Assembly: GCF_900167945.1 (NCBI RefSeq)
Contig: NZ_FUZA01000001.1
Coordinates: 496,001 to 560,000, forward strand
Length of the DNA: 64,000 bases
Source of the DNA: Dyadobacter psychrophilus
Lineage (GTDB): Bacteria; Bacteroidota; Bacteroidia; Cytophagales; Spirosomataceae
Direction of reading: 5' to 3'
The notes beneath the pieces are model-generated. The model had not been told where the DNA came from, did not search any database, and saw only the letters and a program-made list of their open reading frames with translations. This document shows positions 18,085-26,106 of the stretch, piece by piece (position 1 is the first letter of the stretch; each line of letters begins with the position of its first letter). Position numbers and translations under genes: made by a program.

Positions 18085-18987
18085 ATGAACTTCGAAAACA
18101 TTAAACTGGGCGTTGCGCCTATCAACTGGACCAATGACGATATGCCCGAGCTGGGCGGTGAAAATACTTTTGAGCAATGTATCAGCGAAATGGCGTTGGC
18201 TGGATTCACGGGTTGTGAGGTCGGCAACAAGTTTCCACGCGATACCAATGTTTTGAAAAAAGCGCTGGAATTGAGAGGGTTGCAAATCTGCAATCAATGG
18301 AACAGTTACGAGCTTACGACTAAAACGTTTGCAGAAAACCGCGAAAACTTCACAGCATTGCTTGATTTCCTCGACACAATGGGCGCCAAAGTGATCGGCG
18401 GCGGTGAGACTGGAAACAGCTGCCAGGGACAAATGAATGTGCCTGTTTTTGAGGGAAAAGGAATGTTGAAGACCAAGGAAGAATGGGATAGCTTCACTTT
18501 TGGCCTGAATGAACTCGGTAAAATCGCACGCGATCGGGGAATGAAACTGGCTTTTCACCACCATATGGGAACATGCATTCAAACCATTGAAGAAACAGAT
18601 CGCTTACTTAATGAAACCGATCCCGACAATGTATTCCTGAATTACGACTGCGGACATTTCCATTTTGCAGGCGAAGATCCGGCTGTTGCGCTCCAAAAAT
18701 ACATCGGCCGTACGGCGCATATCCATTTGAAAGACGTTCGCCAGAATGTCCTTCAACGCGTTCACGACGAAAAGCTTAGCTTTTTAACAGCTGTAAAAAG
18801 CGGCGTTTTCACAGTTCCGGGAGATTCCGAAGGCTGCATCGATTTCCCATCGCTTTTTGCCATCATCAAAGAAAGTGACTATAACGGCTGGATCGTTTTA
18901 GAAGCAGAACAGGATCCGGCAAAAGCGAATCCATTGGAATACGCTATCATCGCCCGCAAGTTCTTCAAAGGACTAACTGGGATTTAA
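18085..18987 (+). CDS. iolE: Inosose dehydratase
   Basis: A 300-residue AP-endonuclease-2-fold TIM barrel that dehydrates scyllo-inosose to the trihydroxycyclohexane dione. Signatures are KLGVAPINWTNDDMPELGG at the N-terminus, LAFHHHMGTCIQT, NYDCGHFHFAGEDP and AHIHLKDVRQ, with the His/Asp/Glu metal ligands spread over these. It completes a full pathway with iolG, iolD, iolB, iolC, iolJ and iolA. No iolI (inosose isomerase) gene is present in the operon, so growth on D-chiro-inositol would need an enzyme from elsewhere. Confidence 0.94.
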   Translation: MNFENIKLGVAPINWTNDDMPELGGENTFEQCISEMALAGFTGCEVGNKFPRDTNVLKKALELRGLQICNQWNSYELTTKTFAENRENFTALLDFLDTMGAKVIGGGETGNSCQGQMNVPVFEGKGMLKTKEEWDSFTFGLNELGKIARDRGMKLAFHHHMGTCIQTIEETDRLLNETDPDNVFLNYDCGHFHFAGEDPAVALQKYIGRTAHIHLKDVRQNVLQRVHDEKLSFLTAVKSGVFTVPGDSEGCIDFPSLFAIIKESDYNGWIVLEAEQDPAKANPLEYAIIARKFFKGLTGI

Positions 18988-18997
18988 GTAACAAACA

Positions 18998-19183
18998 TTA
19001 CATTATCGCCACTGGACCTCGGGGAAGTCTCGATTTTTTGAGATAACTCTTAACTAGTGGCGATAGTTTTGTTAGCTCCGTATAGGAATTGAATTTAGTA
19101 GTCAAAACAAAAACGGTCACTGGGTAAGCCTTGAAGTTTTGCTGGTAACGCATGTTTTTGTCAAACGTGAGCATTGCGTCAAA
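18998..19183 (-). pseudogene. C-terminal remnant of a DUF5615 PIN-like toxin
   Basis: 61 codons reading FDAMLTFDKNMRYQQN, then FKAYPVTVFVLTTKFNSY, ending VAIM and a TAA at 18998-19000. This matches the C-terminal half of DUF5615 PIN-like toxins of about 110-115 residues, from the LLTxDKNxxxQQN motif on. The N-terminal half, with the start codon and the first acidic residues of the active site, is missing. The fragment directly abuts and is out of frame with the truncated DUF433 antitoxin gene upstream, as if one deletion removed the end of the antitoxin and the beginning of the toxin. The open frame continues upstream to 19297, but those codons overlap the antitoxin frame and are not toxin-like. 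Confidence 0.7.
19004..19065. repeat. 10-base inverted repeat downstream of iolE
   Basis: TATCGCCACT (19004-19013) and AGTGGCGATA (19056-19065) are perfect reverse complements separated by 42 bases, and GTTTTGTT follows on the plus strand. It could form the transcription end of the iol operon, though the loop is large. It lies inside the toxin remnant. Confidence 0.4.
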
Positions 19184-19358
19184 ACAATCCGATCGCCTGT
19201 TCCCTACTAACCGTTGGAAAATCATCCAGAAATTCATCCAGTGAAACGCCTGCTTCCAAATGATCAAACAATGACTCGATCGGCACGCGGGTTCCACTGA
19301 AAACGGGCTGACCGTTCAGAATTTCATTATCGATTGTCACGATTTGTTTGATGTCCAT
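19179..19358 (-). pseudogene. Truncated DUF433 antitoxin (VapB-like)
   Basis: 59 residues: MDIKQIVTIDNEILNGQPVF, then SGTRVPIESLFDHLEAGVSL and DEFLDDFPTVSREQAI, then GLF and a stop. This is a clear DUF433 protein. Full-length members run about 15 residues further past FPTVSREQAI, the part that follows the winged-helix core. The tail is lost exactly where the toxin fragment begins. The start codon and DNA-binding core are intact, so a short protein may still be made. DUF433 proteins normally act as antitoxins to DUF5615 PIN-like toxins encoded directly downstream. Confidence 0.75.
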
Positions 19359-19382
19359 AGGTTTCCTGCATTAACACTTGCT

Positions 19383-19403
19383 GTAAATTTAAACAAAATT
19401 TAC
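19383..19403. promoter_or_regulatory. Inverted repeat upstream of the DUF433 gene
   Basis: GTAAATTT (19383-19390) and AAATTTAC (19396-19403) flank five bases, 24 bases before the DUF433 start codon. The position suits an autoregulatory operator of the toxin-antitoxin module. The surrounding DNA to 19533 holds no other recognisable element. Confidence 0.4.
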
Positions 19404-19533
19404 ACTTATTAAATCTCAATTAAATTTCACCAATTTCCTCCATTTAAACGCTTCGCGACGCCACAGACCGCGTGCTACATACGTATTAGCTGTATAGTTC
19501 GTTAAACAACTTAATTTCAACAAACCTACTAAT

Positions 19534-20988
19534 ATGTTATATCTTAAAAAGTTAAACCTTCTTTTTGCGCTTGCTTTTGCGGTGTTGGTGGTGGGGTGCA
19601 AGGAAAAAGATGTTCAGCCTGACATTTTAACCGCCACAGATTCAACCTCTGTTTCAGACAGGCAGGCGATCAATGCCTGGCTCTATGAAGTGATGGACGA
19701 TGCTTACTTCTGGTACAAAGAGCTTCCCGCCGAATCCAGTCTGGATGCTACAATCAGTCCGTTGGATTATTTTGAAAAACTTGTTTACCAAAGAGAAACC
19801 GTTGACCGTTTTTCGGCTGTAACCGATGATATTGACGCGTTGCAAAACGAATTCAACGGAATCAGTAAGATTTTCGGGATCAGCTATTCGCTTTCTTACA
19901 TTGATGACGGCAAATCCAACATTGCTGCTTTCCTGAACTATGTTGTGAAAGACAGTCCTGCGGCGGTCGCCGGTTTGAAAAGGGGCGATATAATCCTCAA
20001 AGTGAATGGAACACAGCTTACACAAGGCAATTATGCAACATTACTGAGCAGTAATGAGACTGTTGCTGTTACATTAGGCGCATTGCAGGACAGCAAAATT
20101 GTGGCGACAAACACCACCTATTCCATTACTAAGGCCGAGGTCACCGAAGACCCTGTTGCATTTTCAACCGTCATTTCAAAACCTGCTTTGGGTAAAACAA
20201 TCGGTTATCTTGTTTACACACAATTTGTGCCTGGTAATGCTGCCGATCAAGATAAATATGACAACGAGCTGCGTCAGATTTTCGCAGACTTTAAAGCAAA
20301 GGGCGTGAACGAACTTGTGCTCGACCTTCGCCTGAATTCCGGCGGATACATTAGTTCTGCAAATACATTGGCCTCTTTAATTGGAAAGAACATTTCGGCT
20401 TCAAAGACCTTTTACAAAGAGCAGTGGAATGATAAATACATTGCTTACTGGCAAAAACAAAACGGTGCAAATGCGCTTAACTATAATTTTCAGGCTGAGG
20501 CTAACAACATTGGCAGCAATCTCAACCGGGTTTTTGTCCTTACCTCAAATGGAACCGCATCTGCCAGCGAGTTGGTAATCAATGGCTTGAAGCCGTATAT
20601 GAATGTGGTGACGATTGGAGAGAATACAGCTGGTAAAAATCTTTTCGGTTCTTTGATCGATGATGATCAGGAGCGTTGGAAATGGGGCGTTTATGTAATG
20701 CTAGGGCAGACTGCCAATGCGAATGGCGAATCCGATTACGGGACAGTTGACGGAATGACTCCCAACTACATTGTGGAGGACTCAAAAGTGCCATATAGCG
20801 CTTTTGGAGATGAAAACGAGACGCTGTTGCGTAAGGCGCTGGAAGTGATGGGCATACCAGCAGCTACAACGGGAAGAACCGCTGCTGTCAAAACAGTGGA
20901 ACCGTTCCGTAAACTGCTTCGGGATGATCTTCAACTAAGAAAAAACCTGATGATTAAGGACGGCATTCTCAAAGCCCTTAATCAGTAA
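19534..20988 (+). CDS. S41-family C-terminal processing peptidase lipoprotein with PDZ domain
   Basis: A 484-residue lipoprotein with a signal peptide ending at Cys22 (LVVGC). An N-terminal region (about 40-105, INAWLYEVMDDAYFWYKELP) is followed by a PDZ domain (about 115-190, VVKDSPAAVAGLKRGDIILKVNG) and the S41 protease domain, with VNELVLDLRLNSGGYISSA and the catalytic serine in the SNGTASASELVINGLKPY segment near residue 344. It is expected to be a serine protease in the periplasm or on the outer membrane. The protein partner is unknown. It is monocistronic with its own terminator. Confidence 0.9.
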   Translation: MLYLKKLNLLFALAFAVLVVGCKEKDVQPDILTATDSTSVSDRQAINAWLYEVMDDAYFWYKELPAESSLDATISPLDYFEKLVYQRETVDRFSAVTDDIDALQNEFNGISKIFGISYSLSYIDDGKSNIAAFLNYVVKDSPAAVAGLKRGDIILKVNGTQLTQGNYATLLSSNETVAVTLGALQDSKIVATNTTYSITKAEVTEDPVAFSTVISKPALGKTIGYLVYTQFVPGNAADQDKYDNELRQIFADFKAKGVNELVLDLRLNSGGYISSANTLASLIGKNISASKTFYKEQWNDKYIAYWQKQNGANALNYNFQAEANNIGSNLNRVFVLTSNGTASASELVINGLKPYMNVVTIGENTAGKNLFGSLIDDDQERWKWGVYVMLGQTANANGESDYGTVDGMTPNYIVEDSKVPYSAFGDENETLLRKALEVMGIPAATTGRTAAVKTVEPFRKLLRDDLQLRKNLMIKDGILKALNQ

Positions 20989-21011
20989 ATCCGCCTGAAA
21001 ACAGTGCAGTC

Positions 21012-21044
21012 AGAGAGGTTCCGGTTCGGGGCCTCTCTTGTTTT
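21012..21044 (+). terminator. Rho-independent terminator after the S41 peptidase gene
   Basis: AGAGAGG (21012-21018) pairs with CCTCTCT (21032-21038), followed by TGTTTT. Confidence 0.7.
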
Positions 21045-21148
21045 ATACACTTCTTGATGCGAAATAAACCCGATCGAACATCTATTATGCCGGATTTGAC
21101 GTAATTTTATTTCAAACTCACGTCCTTTACTTCCGGCCTCGGCTGAAT

Positions 21149-23146
21149 ATGAAAATACGGTTACTCTTACTTTTTCTTTGCGCATTCTTTTATCTCCCCG
21201 ATTCTTTTGGGCAGACTGTCAAGCATACTTATCGTTTTTACAACACATTCGAAGTGGCAGCACCTGAGTGCGGGCCTTTGCTCACACCCGTGAAAGCATT
21301 AGGCAATTGCCCTGCTCCCGCAACAGACGGCGCTTTTGTCAATGATGTGTTACCCTGCGGCGTGCAGCGGACCGTTTATCAGAATAACCTCAACTGGGGC
21401 TTGATGTATCCCAATACAGAAGGCGCGATCACGGATAATTATACGATCCAAATGTACATTAAGCCCACCAATTGGGGCAAAACCTGGGCCCGGATCATCG
21501 ATTTTTCAAATGGCGGCTCGGATCAGGGGATTTACTTTAAAGACCGTAATGGCTCTGCTGACCGGTGCATTGATTTTTATCCTTATGGCATTGCAGGCGC
21601 TTGTCCGTTTTTTAATACAAATACTTATTATCTCATGACATTCACGCGGAATGGCCAAACGGGCATTATGGATGTTTATGTAGATAACACGTTGTTTGCG
21701 TCTTATGACGATTCCCAGGAGCCAAAAAGATATGTCGGCAAAGCCGGAACGCCCATTTATATTTTCAGGGATGATCAGTCTGTCTCCTGCGAATCTGGGC
21801 AAGCCAACTTTGGTTATTTATCATTTACGGATCAGTATTATACCAAAACGGATGTTGACAGAACATTCAATGAGATCTGCTTCACGGCCAATATCAACCC
21901 CAATGCAGATTTTTCCATTGCACCGCAGGCAATTTGTAAAGCAGATCAGAACGTTGAGATCAAATATACCGGCACGATCCAGGTGCCCGGCTCAGATTAT
22001 ACTTTCGAATGGGATTTTGACGGGGCGCAGGTCATTTCGGGCACTGGAATGGGTCCTTTTGTTGTAAAATGGAATGACACAGGGGAGAAAGACGTGGCAC
22101 TGAGCATCACAAACATTAAATGCGGAAACAAGATCGTCAATATTAAACAGGCGACCGTCAGCGACCTTAGCTTAACCACTACATTAGAGCCCGGAACCTG
22201 CGATAAAACAAGCGAGGGAACGCTTACGGTGACCGGAAAAGGTGGCATGATGCCATATCAATATTCAATCGATTCGGTTAATTACCAGGCAGATGCATCT
22301 TTCAAACTCTTCCCCGCAGATTACAAAGTATTTATGAAAGACAGCGATGGTTGTGTGGTAAAGGAACCCGTGAAAGTTGAGTTTTCGAGCAACATTAATG
22401 TTCAAACCATTGCCGACACGGTCATTTGCGCAGGCGGATCGGTGCAGCTTACGACTATGAGTAACGCGCAGAATTTCGCCTGGGAAGCGCAAGCCAGCCT
22501 CGATAATCCAAATGCAAAAGATCCGATTGCAAGTCCCTTAATAACAACGCAATATGTGGTCAATGCATCGCTGGGCGTTTGTAATTTGCGCGACACCGTG
22601 ACAATCCAGGTTGCGCCTGCCATTGAGGTAAAGGCAACACAGGACGCACTGATCGATATCAACGTTCCCTATCAGCTTGTGGCTTCGTCTCCGCAAGTAA
22701 TGAACCTGAACGACGCCATATTCACCTGGTCGCCTCCGAACGGGTTGAATAATCCTTCCAGCCCCAGCCCTATCGCAACCTTGCAGGCCGACCAGAGTTA
22801 CACCGTTGAAATCACTTCCGGAATGGGTTGCACAGGAAAGGCAACAGTAAATCTGCGGGTCAGGCGACGGGAAAACCTGACTGTCCCAACGGCATTCACA
22901 CCCAATGGTGATGGAAGAAATGAAATATTGATGCCCGTTATTAATGATATTACCAGCCTCAATTTTTTCAAAATTTACAACCGCTGGGGAGAACTGATGT
23001 TTTATACCAAAGACTTAGATAAAGGCTGGGACGGCACTTTTGATGGAAAGCAAGCTTTGTCAGGCACTTATGTGTGGATGATCGAAGGGATATCCAATGA
23101 AGGAAAAGTGATGAGGAAGAATGGTTCCGTAATGCTGATAAAGTAA
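21149..23146 (+). CDS. T9SS type B cargo protein with LamG-like and PKD-like domains
   Basis: A 665-residue secreted protein. It has a signal peptide (about 1-21), a LamG/concanavalin-like region (about 60-245, with DNYTIQMYIKPTNWGKTWARI and YYLMTFTRNGQTGIMDVYVDN), a PKD-like domain (about 255-340, FEWDFDGAQVISG), an SprB-type repeat (PYQYSIDSVNYQADASFKLF) and a gliding-motility C-terminal domain beginning VPTAFTPNGDGRNEI and ending GSVMLIK. The last is the type B sorting signal read by the type IX secretion system. Cysteines are frequent, as in other surface adhesins. It is likely an adhesin; no enzyme motif is visible. Confidence 0.9.
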   Translation: MKIRLLLLFLCAFFYLPDSFGQTVKHTYRFYNTFEVAAPECGPLLTPVKALGNCPAPATDGAFVNDVLPCGVQRTVYQNNLNWGLMYPNTEGAITDNYTIQMYIKPTNWGKTWARIIDFSNGGSDQGIYFKDRNGSADRCIDFYPYGIAGACPFFNTNTYYLMTFTRNGQTGIMDVYVDNTLFASYDDSQEPKRYVGKAGTPIYIFRDDQSVSCESGQANFGYLSFTDQYYTKTDVDRTFNEICFTANINPNADFSIAPQAICKADQNVEIKYTGTIQVPGSDYTFEWDFDGAQVISGTGMGPFVVKWNDTGEKDVALSITNIKCGNKIVNIKQATVSDLSLTTTLEPGTCDKTSEGTLTVTGKGGMMPYQYSIDSVNYQADASFKLFPADYKVFMKDSDGCVVKEPVKVEFSSNINVQTIADTVICAGGSVQLTTMSNAQNFAWEAQASLDNPNAKDPIASPLITTQYVVNASLGVCNLRDTVTIQVAPAIEVKATQDALIDINVPYQLVASSPQVMNLNDAIFTWSPPNGLNNPSSPSPIATLQADQSYTVEITSGMGCTGKATVNLRVRRRENLTVPTAFTPNGDGRNEILMPVINDITSLNFFKIYNRWGELMFYTKDLDKGWDGTFDGKQALSGTYVWMIEGISNEGKVMRKNGSVMLIK

Positions 23147-23173
23147 AAATGTCAGCCTCTGTGGCTGACATTT
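23147..23173. terminator. Bidirectional terminator between convergent genes
   Basis: AAATGTCAGCC (23147-23157) and GGCTGACATTT (23163-23173) form an 11-base-pair stem with a five-base loop. A and T runs flank both sides, serving the T9SS cargo gene and the convergent desaturase gene. Confidence 0.8.
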
Positions 23174-23175
23174 CG

Positions 23176-24159
23176 TTATTTGATCCAACTAAATTCATAT
23201 TGCAATTCCGGAATTCTTGTCCGGTCTGCGATCCTTTTTAATCTGTCCGGCAGCGCCATCAAATAATCTCTGGCTTTCTCTGCTTTTTCGTTAATATTCC
23301 TAACCGCCCCGATCTCCCATTCAACCAGAAGGCTGTCCAGAATTTCGATGTAGTCGTTTGTTGTGTAAACGCCAAGTCGCTGTGCCGCGTCGGAGAAATG
23401 GGAAAAAGTATCACCCATTTTCACACCCGATTCACGCAGAAAATGCGCAGGCATTACGATTTTTTTGCGCATCATATCTTCCAGTGCCAGCAGCAGTTCC
23501 GAAGGGTCAACTTCTAAAATTCTTCTTACGAAATCTTTATAAGCCTTCGCATGGCGCATTTCGTCTGACGCGATCACACCGCAAATTTTGGATAAATGCG
23601 GGTTCCCGAATTTCTTAGCCAATGTCGCCGTTCTTCTGTGCGAAACATTGGTCGCCAACTCCTGAAAGGATGTGTAAATAAAGTTACGGTAAGGGTCACG
23701 ATCTGTCCCAATGTCGAAGCCATCGGCGATCAGAAACTGCGTTGAAACCTCCATAGCACGCATATTCACACGTCCCGACAAATATAAATACTTGTTCAAA
23801 AGGTCACCGTGACGGTTTTCCTCAGCCGTCCAGCTACGCACCCACGAGGCCCAGCCCGAAGGCTCATTCACCTGATCAACGCCAATAACGTCCATAAGCC
23901 ACGATTCATAAGTAGGCAATGCTTCCTCAGTAATGGTGTCGCCTATGAGCACTGCTATGTAATCGTAAGGCAATTCGCGGCAGCTTTCCTGCAATAGTTT
24001 CACCTCGCTGAAAAAATTTTCATCACTGGAATCTGGCAGGAAATCCGAGGGCTGCCAATTTTCTTCGATCGGCTTCAAATATTCGGCCATTAGCACATTC
24101 AGGTCCTTTCCTACATGTTGCATGACTTCAAGTCTTTCTGCTGAAAGTGCGGTATCCAT
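23176..24159 (-). CDS. Acyl-ACP desaturase (ferritin-like diiron)
   Basis: A 327-residue protein of the plant-type stearoyl-ACP desaturase family. The two diiron motifs are EENRH at residues 113-117 and DEMRH at 199-203, with further ligands expected in the helices around FQELAT (166-170). It introduces a double bond into acyl chains on acyl carrier protein. The family is soluble, so no membrane segments are expected and none are seen. It is transcribed divergently from the PlsC gene, which suits a role in membrane-lipid composition. Confidence 0.9.
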   Translation of the reverse strand: MDTALSAERLEVMQHVGKDLNVLMAEYLKPIEENWQPSDFLPDSSDENFFSEVKLLQESCRELPYDYIAVLIGDTITEEALPTYESWLMDVIGVDQVNEPSGWASWVRSWTAEENRHGDLLNKYLYLSGRVNMRAMEVSTQFLIADGFDIGTDRDPYRNFIYTSFQELATNVSHRRTATLAKKFGNPHLSKICGVIASDEMRHAKAYKDFVRRILEVDPSELLLALEDMMRKKIVMPAHFLRESGVKMGDTFSHFSDAAQRLGVYTTNDYIEILDSLLVEWEIGAVRNINEKAEKARDYLMALPDRLKRIADRTRIPELQYEFSWIK

Positions 24160-24278
24160 TATATTTCTTTTTTAAGCTCTGTTTGTTAATTTACAAATTA
24201 CGTGAATTAAATGTAAGTATCGAATGACTTTTATCAATTCACGGTTCACAAATTATGACAATCAACGCAGTTTTAAAC

Positions 24279-24286
24279 TATTTTTG
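24279..24286 (+). promoter_or_regulatory. -7 promoter box of the plsC-like gene
   Basis: TATTTTTG matches the Bacteroidota -7 consensus TAnnTTTG exactly, with the expected start of transcription a few bases before the ATG at 24301. No clear -33 TTTG is visible. Confidence 0.4.
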
Positions 24287-24300
24287 CAGAAAAAATCCGA

Positions 24301-25038
24301 ATGAAAAAAATCGTTGACTACGTATTAAGTATTATTTACCTGATTCATTTTGGCTTAACCCTGCTTCTCTTTCACGTTTTCCAGGTTATTGCATTTAATG
24401 TTTTTGGTAAAAAAGTACACAAAGTAGTTGTCGACTATCTGAACTTCTTTCTCACCTACGGATTATATCTCACAGGTGCCCGGATCACGCTTAAAAACCT
24501 CGCGCAGTTGCCTGAGAACCGCACCATTATTTTTGTCGCCAATCACCAGAGCACATTCGATATCCCGGCGGTTATCTGGTTTCTCAGAAAATATCACCCG
24601 CGATTTGTTTCCAAGATAGAACTCTCAAAAGGCGTTCCAAGCATTTCCTATAATTTGAGAAAAAGCGGCGCAGCCTTAATTAACAGAAAGGACGGCAAAC
24701 AAGCAGTCACTGAAATTGCGAGGCTCGGGAAGTTAATTCATGAGGAAAAAACGTCCGCCATCATTTTTCCGGAAGGCACGCGCACGGCCAGCGGCATTAT
24801 GAAACCATTTGTTCCGGGAGGCGTGGCCACATTGCTTAAACGTGCCCCGGACGCGCTGATCGTTCCCGTTGCGATTAACGGAACAGGAACATTTAACCCA
24901 AAAGGAATTTTCCCGCTCAGGTCGTTTTCACATCTTTCCTGGACCGTGCTTCCCGGCATTGAACCGGCCGGAAGAAAGGCAGAAGAAATTCTTGCGGAAG
25001 CGCAGGAAGCCATCCAAAGTTCCATTTCCGGAAGATAA
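24301..25038 (+). CDS. plsC: 1-acyl-sn-glycerol-3-phosphate acyltransferase
   Basis: A 245-residue membrane-associated acyltransferase. The catalytic H-X4-D motif is NHQSTFD (residues 81-87) and the glycerophosphate-binding motif is FPEGTR (156-161), followed by the PVAINGTG block. Two hydrophobic helices occupy the N-terminus. It acylates lysophosphatidate to phosphatidate in phospholipid synthesis. It is divergent from the desaturase gene. Confidence 0.92.
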   Translation: MKKIVDYVLSIIYLIHFGLTLLLFHVFQVIAFNVFGKKVHKVVVDYLNFFLTYGLYLTGARITLKNLAQLPENRTIIFVANHQSTFDIPAVIWFLRKYHPRFVSKIELSKGVPSISYNLRKSGAALINRKDGKQAVTEIARLGKLIHEEKTSAIIFPEGTRTASGIMKPFVPGGVATLLKRAPDALIVPVAINGTGTFNPKGIFPLRSFSHLSWTVLPGIEPAGRKAEEILAEAQEAIQSSISGR

Positions 25039-25168
25039 ATCCCTCAAAATCAAATCGTCCTGCACAGCTTTTAAACAGCTGTTTTTCCCTTAACAATCAT
25101 TAACAAGGGCATTTTAAACCTATGTCTTTTGCGGCCCTCTAACCCATGAACTTTAAAATTTATTGGTT

Positions 25169-25579
25169 ATGAAAAAGATATTTTTTGCCGCAATGCTCGC
25201 ACTAGGATTCACAAGCGCATTTGCCCAATATGGTGCTACACCACATTCAGAACGCGGTGACCGCCGTTACGATGACCGCCGTCATAATGAATATCGTCAG
25301 AGAGGCGGATCGGAGATCAATTACTTACAGCGTGAAGCGCGCCAGCAGATTTCGGCCGGAATCAACCGCGGAACACTTTCACGCCGTGAAGCCAATGCGC
25401 TGATGAACCGTTATGAACGAATTGAAGCCCGCGAAAGGGATTACAGCCACCGCGGCAGGTTGTCGCCACGCGAAACCCGGATCCTTCGCGAAGACCTGCA
25501 AAGATTAATGGCAGACACGCGTAGAATGAGCGATCGCAGAGGCGACGGCTGGGCCCGCGATAACAGAGGCAGATATTAA
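25169..25579 (+). CDS. Small secreted Arg/Asp-rich protein, function unknown
   Basis: 136 residues. The ATG at 25169 gives a clean signal peptide (MKKIFFAAMLALGFTSAFAQ); a TTG two codons earlier is ignored. The mature part is rich in Arg, Asp and Tyr (RGDRRYDDRRHNEYRQRGG), then forms a charged helical region (SEINYLQREARQQISAGINR, LSRREANALMNRYERIEARE, LSPRETRILREDLQRLMADT) with two related halves, each carrying an L-S-x-R-E segment. I do not recognise a named family with certainty. It is probably periplasmic. A strong terminator follows. Confidence 0.75.
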   Translation: MKKIFFAAMLALGFTSAFAQYGATPHSERGDRRYDDRRHNEYRQRGGSEINYLQREARQQISAGINRGTLSRREANALMNRYERIEARERDYSHRGRLSPRETRILREDLQRLMADTRRMSDRRGDGWARDNRGRY

Positions 25580-25615
25580 GTATTAAATGGCAGTTGAAGG
25601 TTTAGGGTAATTTGG

Positions 25616-25648
25616 AAACGATCCGGTCGGTTGACCGGATCGTTTTTT
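25616..25648. terminator. Strong bidirectional terminator
   Basis: AAACGATCCGGTC (25616-25628) and GACCGGATCGTTT (25633-25645) form a 13-base-pair stem with loop GGTT and a T-run after it, between the small secreted protein gene and the convergent acetyltransferase gene. Confidence 0.9.
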
Positions 25649-26099
25649 ATAGGTCATTTTTGAAATAGCGAACCAGCTTAACGTGTGATTTCTCGAATCC
25701 TTCGCGCTGGTAAAAGCGGTGCGCCTGTTCGCGAACATTGCGCGAAGTCACTTCGATCTGAATAGCTCCTTTTGATTTTGCAAAGTTGGTAACCTGCAAC
25801 ATTAATGCTTTTCCAACCTGCTGAGAGCGAAATTCCGGCTCTACATACATTTCCTGAATTTCGGCAACGAGCGCAGCGTGATGTAACAAGGGCTGAATGT
25901 GGCAGCTCACCATTCCAACGGGATTGGTGCCCAGCTCTGCAATGAAATAGCTGACGTTGGGATTTTTTATGTTTATATCAAAAGCAAAATCAAAGCCCGC
26001 GACATCCATCACCATGTTTTCCAGGCGGCATATCATGTCGTAAAGGATCGTTCTATCGGATTCTCCGGCTTGCCTGATCGTCAATTTCTCTATTTCCAT
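25647..26099 (-). CDS. GNAT-family N-acetyltransferase
   Basis: 150 residues from MEIEKLTIRQAGESDRTIL. The acetyl-CoA-binding signature is IQEMYVEPEFRSQQVGKALM (R/Q-x-x-G-K/A), followed by IEVTSRNVREQAHRFYQREG, the usual C-terminal GNAT motif. The start is set 7 bases after the acyl-CoA dehydrogenase stop; an earlier in-frame ATG at 26126 would lie inside that gene. The substrate is unknown. It is probably co-transcribed with the dehydrogenase gene. Confidence 0.87.
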   Translation of the reverse strand: MEIEKLTIRQAGESDRTILYDMICRLENMVMDVAGFDFAFDINIKNPNVSYFIAELGTNPVGMVSCHIQPLLHHAALVAEIQEMYVEPEFRSQQVGKALMLQVTNFAKSKGAIQIEVTSRNVREQAHRFYQREGFEKSHVKLVRYFKNDL

Positions 26100-26106
26100 A
26101 CAATTT

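Noticed and set aside
18311-18335. AACGTTTG-like sequence inside iolE resembling the LacI operator
   Set aside because: Only part of the palindrome is present and it lies within coding sequence, so it is probably chance.
17896-18582. 228-codon open frame on the minus strand inside iolD/iolE
   Set aside because: It is antisense to two well-identified genes whose frames show clear family motifs; a shadow of their codon bias.
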